Under the pieces are notes generated by a model. The model was not told where the DNA came from. It did no database searches and saw nothing but the letters and a program-made list of their open reading frames with translations. A program made the position numbers and the translations under genes. From assembly GCA_016700115.1 (NCBI GenBank), contig CP064999.1, positions 2,914,001 through 2,978,000 of the forward strand: a stretch of 64,000 bases of DNA, read 5' to 3'. Position 1 is the stretch's first letter; the number at the start of each line of letters is the position of its first letter. This document shows positions 60,137-64,000 of this stretch, piece by piece. This stretch comes from Sphingobacteriales bacterium. GTDB lineage: Bacteria; Bacteroidota; Bacteroidia; Chitinophagales; UBA2359.

Positions 60137-61408
60137 TTAAAAACCGACCTGAAACATTAGTCTGACCAATTGATGGATTTTTTGAGCGCTAAGAAAAACC
60201 GGATTGCCTTCTCCATCCGGTATATCTAAAAATGTTCTTCGGGGAGCATTGTCATATAAAATCCTGAACTGCAATTCAAATGAGGCTTGTTTGTTCATTT
60301 TTTCTGACAATTTAATATTCAGGTTGGTTTGCAAATCTATTCTGTAATCAACTGCTTTACTGACGATCCCGTTTTTAGATTCTTCGCTGTACCACTCCCA
60401 AGGCATTGGCATTTTGAAAAAAGGTCTGATTTTTAATGTAAAATAGTCATTTGGTTTCAGATCAAGAGTTGGACGTATTTCCCATCTTAGGAATTGAGAA
60501 GCATTAAAAGAGTGATAAAAATATTGGGTACCGAATGCCGTAGATATTGTATCGGCGGCAAAGCCTTTTTCTGTTTCAAATATCAATCCTGCAAGTAAAG
60601 CAGCTCTGAATTTGTTGTATTTTTTTCTGACAGCAACCTTGGCTAATTGTTGGGATTGGTGAATTTGTGATTCTTCATTGCTCGCTGAGTTATTTCGTTT
60701 AAAGCGAAGACAATCACCGTCAACACACATAGTCAGACTATCAGTTCCTTTTTGAGGTGGGGTTATTCTAAGCTTTGAGATTTGGCGAAGTTCGTCTTTA
60801 CCGTTTTTGGTCAATTTTTTAGACCAATGTGCTAAGATGATGCCCCCTCCCAATTCGTAACGTTGTTCTATTCCTAAAAACTCGTCCGAAAACCGGCTCA
60901 TCACAGCGTAGTCTTCTAAAAATAGGCTGTCGCCAACCATAAGCGTATGGTCATATGTCATAAAAATATTGGAGACGTTTTCGGTAAATACCCCGTTGCT
61001 GATAACGATGCCGACATCGTTGGTAAATTCAAACTTGTCGGGATAATATCCTCTGTAAACAGAAATTCCACCATTGATTTTATATAAAGAAGCAATATCT
61101 GTTTTGTCCCCGGCAAAACCAAAGCGGGCATTGCCATTAAATCGTTTTTCCCTTTGTTCTAACGCCTTTAAATATTTGATTAACTGATTTGCCTCAAGGG
61201 AAAACAATTGGTGTTTTATACCGACTAAAGAATCACTAACTTTAAATTCTGCAAATTCGTCTTTAATGTCTGAAACATCTTGTCCGTTGACAGAACTCAA
61301 AGTCCAAAAAAAGAAAAAAGCCAACCAAATTACAGAGCTAAACAGATTCAGGGTTTTACAAAATCCTGAACTCAAAAGTTTAAATAAAAAAGCTAACTGT
61401 GTTTTCAT
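60137..61408 (-). CDS. Hypothetical exported protein, probable outer-membrane barrel
   Basis: A 423-aa protein without a family I can name. I start at the ATG at 61408; a TTG at 61438 would add ten residues. Signal peptide to about residue 43 (LAFFFFWTLSSVNGQDV). The sequence shows alternating aromatic/polar beta strands through the C-terminal half (FLRWEIRPTLDLKPNDYF, YRIDLQTNLNIKLSE, ASFELQFRILYDNAP) and ends in LVRLMFQVGF, an aromatic last residue as in outer-membrane barrels. It may resemble DUF481-type proteins. It lies 85 bp after the sigma factor gene, and the lipoprotein follows. Confidence 0.7.
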   Translation of the reverse strand: MKTQLAFLFKLLSSGFCKTLNLFSSVIWLAFFFFWTLSSVNGQDVSDIKDEFAEFKVSDSLVGIKHQLFSLEANQLIKYLKALEQREKRFNGNARFGFAGDKTDIASLYKINGGISVYRGYYPDKFEFTNDVGIVISNGVFTENVSNIFMTYDHTLMVGDSLFLEDYAVMSRFSDEFLGIEQRYELGGGIILAHWSKKLTKNGKDELRQISKLRITPPQKGTDSLTMCVDGDCLRFKRNNSASNEESQIHQSQQLAKVAVRKKYNKFRAALLAGLIFETEKGFAADTISTAFGTQYFYHSFNASQFLRWEIRPTLDLKPNDYFTLKIRPFFKMPMPWEWYSEESKNGIVSKAVDYRIDLQTNLNIKLSEKMNKQASFELQFRILYDNAPRRTFLDIPDGEGNPVFLSAQKIHQLVRLMFQVGF

Positions 61409-61493
61409 GTTCAGGAGGTCTGAAAAATGGTAATTCAATCTGATAAATATCCGAAACTGCTGCTAATAAATAAGCAATATTTGGGCCAGATAT

Positions 61494-62363
61494 TTAATTC
61501 AGATAAGATTTCAACAACTTACTCCGGGACGTTCTTCGCAAACGCCGGATAGCTCTTTCCTTAACTTGTCTGACACGTTCTTTTGAGATTTCAAATTTTT
61601 CTGCAATTTCTTCCAAATCCATAGGAGCCGTATCACCTAAACCGTAAAAACAAATCAGGATTCCTTTTTCCCGGTCTGTCAAATAATTCAGGGCTTCTAC
61701 AATTTCATTTTTTAATGATTCCACGTTAAAAATTGCATCGGCTCCTGCTTCATTTTCAGACACTAACATATCTGATAAAGAATCAGAATCGCTGTTTTCG
61801 TCGTCTAAAGAAACATCTATTGAGACATGTTTGCTTCCAATTTTCATCAGTTCCGGAATATCTTTTTCAGACAATCCGGTCATTTGTGACAATTCATCTA
61901 CAGTGGGGTCGCGTTCATAATCCTGTAAAAATTGCAACAAGGCTTTGTTGATTTTTTGGTATGCATCTATTTTATTGCCGGGTAAACGGATAATTCTTGA
62001 ATGTTCTACCAATGCCTGAATAATTGCCTGCCTTATCCACCATACCGCATAAGAGATAAATTTAAACCCCCTGGTTTCGTCGTAACGTCTCGCTGCTTTC
62101 ATTAGTCCAAGGTTCCCTTCGTTGATTACATCAATCAATTGCATCCCGTTATGCTGATAATGTTTGGCAACAGACACCACAAATCTCAAGTTACCTTTTA
62201 TCAGCTTATCTAATGCTTTTTCGTCTCCTTGACGTATAAGGCGGGCAAGTTCAATCTCCTCTTCAAGGGTAAGCATTTTTTCTTTTGAAATCTCCTGTAA
62301 ATATTTCTCTAATGCAGGACTTTCGCGGTTTGTAATGTTGTGATTGATCTTAAATTGCCTCAT
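61494..62363 (-). CDS. rpoD: Primary RNA polymerase sigma factor (RpoD/SigA), Bacteroidota form
   Basis: A 289-aa sigma-70 family factor that directs RNA polymerase to housekeeping promoters. It has the short Bacteroidota primary-sigma layout: region 1.2 at about 15-50 (ALEKYLQEISKEKMLTLEEE), region 2 at about 55-130 (GNLRFVVSVAKHYQ, LIDVINEGNLGLMKAARRYD, FKFISYAVWWIRQAI), region 3 at about 135-200, and region 4 at about 220-285 with the helix-turn-helix LEEIAEKFEISKERVRQVKE and RAIRRLRR. The full non-conserved region of E. coli RpoD is absent. It is consistent with the TAnnTTTG boxes seen elsewhere in the window. The 265-bp upstream gap has no clear promoter box. Confidence 0.95.
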   Translation of the reverse strand: MRQFKINHNITNRESPALEKYLQEISKEKMLTLEEEIELARLIRQGDEKALDKLIKGNLRFVVSVAKHYQHNGMQLIDVINEGNLGLMKAARRYDETRGFKFISYAVWWIRQAIIQALVEHSRIIRLPGNKIDAYQKINKALLQFLQDYERDPTVDELSQMTGLSEKDIPELMKIGSKHVSIDVSLDDENSDSDSLSDMLVSENEAGADAIFNVESLKNEIVEALNYLTDREKGILICFYGLGDTAPMDLEEIAEKFEISKERVRQVKERAIRRLRRTSRSKLLKSYLN

Positions 62364-62628
62364 AAGGGTCTTTTCTCAAATTTGTTGGTTGGAATATACA
62401 TTTCTTAAAAAATGATACGCAGTTAATCAAAAACCGAAGGTAGTAACATTTAACGGAAAACAAATAACAGTATTCCAAAAAAAAAGACTCTGTATGTTTC
62501 TTGCTAAGACCAAATTTAATTTGCATTCCAAAATATCATTTAAATTTAACTGATTCCAAGACTTTGAAGAGTTAATTAAATATTGGTGAAGCCGGAATCA
62601 AACAAAAGTCAGTGAGCGGAACAAGACC

Positions 62629-63984
62629 TTATTCTACAATAAATATTTTTTCAGAACTTCCGTCACTATAGATTTTTATTAGTGGGGTGTTTGGTTTTAT
62701 AGAAGTCTCCCGACCAAAAAAATCAATGATTTTGATGAGCTTCTTTTCTGCAACGACCTGCTGAATATCAGGAATATTGGTTGTTAAACATTCAGGAGCT
62801 ATCCCGTTCGTGGAATTTAAGGTCAGTGCATAATTATATAGTTCATCACAAATATAGAGTGCATCGCCTTCTCCATTTGTCAAAACACAAACCCCAATTT
62901 TATTTACAGGGTCTAAGTACAATTCGGTGGATACTCCCATTTCTCCGCCATTATGTCCCCACAACCATGTAGTTCCGGAATCATGGTAAAGTTCTTCCTG
63001 ATACCAGTTCAAACCCTGATATTGATCTATAGCAGGTATCTGTGGCGACCACATCTGATTTATTGAGGAAGCACTTAGAATGGAGTTAGCACCAAATGTT
63101 CCTCCGTTCAGATAGGCGATCATAAATTTCGCCAAATCTGTAACATTGCTTCTTAACTGACCATCAGGATAATCTGCAAATCCATAATGCGGGTAGGGAA
63201 CATAACTGCCACCTGTATATTGATAGGGTCTTGCCACTTCTGCGGAGTCGAATTCTGAAAAAAACCAGGATGTTTTATTCATGCAAAGCTTATCGAAAAT
63301 ATGGAGGTTGCAATATTGGTCAAAAGGCATACCACTTGCTAATTCGACTAAATATCCATTCAAAGCTGTTCCCATATTTGAATACTCAAAGATACTTCCG
63401 GGGGCATTTGGTAAAAAATTTGCACCGGGTTCATAATCAATTCCGATTGTAGAAAAATATCGGTGCATACAATCTGCTAAACTGATAGTCGGGTCAGGGT
63501 TATCGTAATAGGTTTCCATGACCGTATAATTATCCCTAATTGAAGAGGTATGAGTCATCAGGTGTCTGAACGTAACAGGATTTCCTGAAAATCCCGGTAT
63601 TGATAAAGTCCAGGGCAAATATAAATTGACATCCTCGTCTAAATCAATCACATTGTTCTCAAACAACTGCATAGCCGCTGTTCCCGTAAATACTTTTGAG
63701 ACCGAGGCCAATAAAAAAACGGTAGAATCGCTGACCGGAACTGCGTTTTCAACATCCGCAAATCCATACGACTGAATCCATACAATTTTGTTGTCTTTTA
63801 CGATTACGGTAGAGGCACCCGGAAAACGTTCAAAATTCATTTCATCTAAAATATACTCGTCAAGTGCCGGATTAGGATTTGGATTTGTTTGCCCATTAAC
63901 ACTCGCAACAGTTAAAAAGGCTAAAAACAAATTCCAGATAAATTTGGAAACCTTTTGTTTCATTTGGCTTTGCTTTACTGTCAT
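62629..63984 (-). CDS. Secreted serine hydrolase of the beta-lactamase (class C/PBP) family with short T9SS-like tail
   Basis: A 451-aa secreted hydrolase. Signal peptide to about residue 32 (LFLAFLTVASVNGQTN). The M-K start at 63963 is an alternative to the one used. The catalytic SxxK is in FLLASVSKVFTG at about residues 92-95, and the second-motif Tyr is in FEYSNMGTALNGYL near residue 200. GHNGGEMGVSTELYLDP near 343-360 corresponds to the third motif region (HxG type rather than KTG). Members include esterases, D-aminopeptidases and carboxypeptidases, so the substrate is open. The last ~40 residues (KIIDFFGRE...PLIKIYSDG...KIFIVE) look like a short T9SS-type C-terminus rather than the full type A domain. 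Confidence 0.88.
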   Translation of the reverse strand: MTVKQSQMKQKVSKFIWNLFLAFLTVASVNGQTNPNPNPALDEYILDEMNFERFPGASTVIVKDNKIVWIQSYGFADVENAVPVSDSTVFLLASVSKVFTGTAAMQLFENNVIDLDEDVNLYLPWTLSIPGFSGNPVTFRHLMTHTSSIRDNYTVMETYYDNPDPTISLADCMHRYFSTIGIDYEPGANFLPNAPGSIFEYSNMGTALNGYLVELASGMPFDQYCNLHIFDKLCMNKTSWFFSEFDSAEVARPYQYTGGSYVPYPHYGFADYPDGQLRSNVTDLAKFMIAYLNGGTFGANSILSASSINQMWSPQIPAIDQYQGLNWYQEELYHDSGTTWLWGHNGGEMGVSTELYLDPVNKIGVCVLTNGEGDALYICDELYNYALTLNSTNGIAPECLTTNIPDIQQVVAEKKLIKIIDFFGRETSIKPNTPLIKIYSDGSSEKIFIVE

Positions 63985-64000
63985 ACGCTTTTATTGATAG

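Noticed and set aside
1..64000. T9SS machinery, prophage or integrative element
   Set aside because: Only T9SS cargo is present. No Por/Gld/Sov-type genes, integrase, portal, terminase or transposase was recognised.

Overview
The window reads as a chromosomal piece from a free-living Bacteroidota bacterium, close in style to the Saprospiria/Chitinophagia groups. Evidence: about eight secreted proteins end in type IX secretion (T9SS) C-terminal domains (type A 'PNP...G.Y' tails or the type B gliding-motility tail) or related tails; the primary sigma factor is the short Bacteroidota form; hemD sits beside a DUF4271 gene; and several -7 boxes fit the Bacteroidota TAnnTTTG pattern. No tRNA, rRNA, CRISPR array, prophage, integrase or complete insertion sequence was seen, and no T9SS machinery gene, only cargo.

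Layout. 1-3958 is a minus-strand oligopeptide ABC transporter operon (binding lipoprotein, DppB, DppC cut by the window edge). 4244-10001 holds a TIGR01777 epimerase, a LysM glucosaminidase, a leucine-rich T9SS protein, a NAD(P)-binding protein and an MFS transporter. 10128-23936 is taken up by two giant (2088 and 2436 aa) tandem paralogous surface proteins built of SprB-like, PKD, PKD-like and FN3 modules with type B T9SS tails. 23937-26390 is repeat-rich: three copies of a ~110-137 bp dispersed element and a 21-bp minisatellite with inverted arms, around one unknown gene. 26391-33832 is mostly housekeeping (YjbR, YyaL-like thioredoxin-domain protein, hemD, DUF4271, xseA). 34065-36416 is a CotH/lamin-tail T9SS protein. 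36567-39990 is a two-gene beta-oxidation operon. 39991-40618 is non-coding and has a palindrome and a second pair of inverted 21-bp arrays. 40619-46464 has a coiled-coil HhH protein, a four-unit OmpA-like protein, queG and a GIY-YIG protein fused to a degraded exonuclease domain. 46609-52950 is a third giant surface protein (2113 aa) that resembles the first two in its ectodomain but ends in a dockerin-like module. 53145-59040 holds a PNGase F-like T9SS enzyme, a DUF349 protein and two small secreted proteins, one carrying the same dockerin-like module. 59536-63984 has a lipoprotein, a probable outer-membrane barrel protein, the primary sigma factor and a secreted beta-lactamase-family hydrolase.

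How the parts fit: the dominant theme is cell-surface and secreted protein biology fed by T9SS (giant adhesins, a glycan-active enzyme, a CotH-like protein, a hydrolase) beside peptide uptake and fatty-acid oxidation. The most unusual signals are the recent modular growth of the giant genes, a shared dockerin-like C-terminal module ending in an identical IRY tail on two otherwise different proteins, and two separate loci of inverted 21-bp (seven-codon) repeat arrays. Function statements rest on motif recognition by eye; no searches were run.
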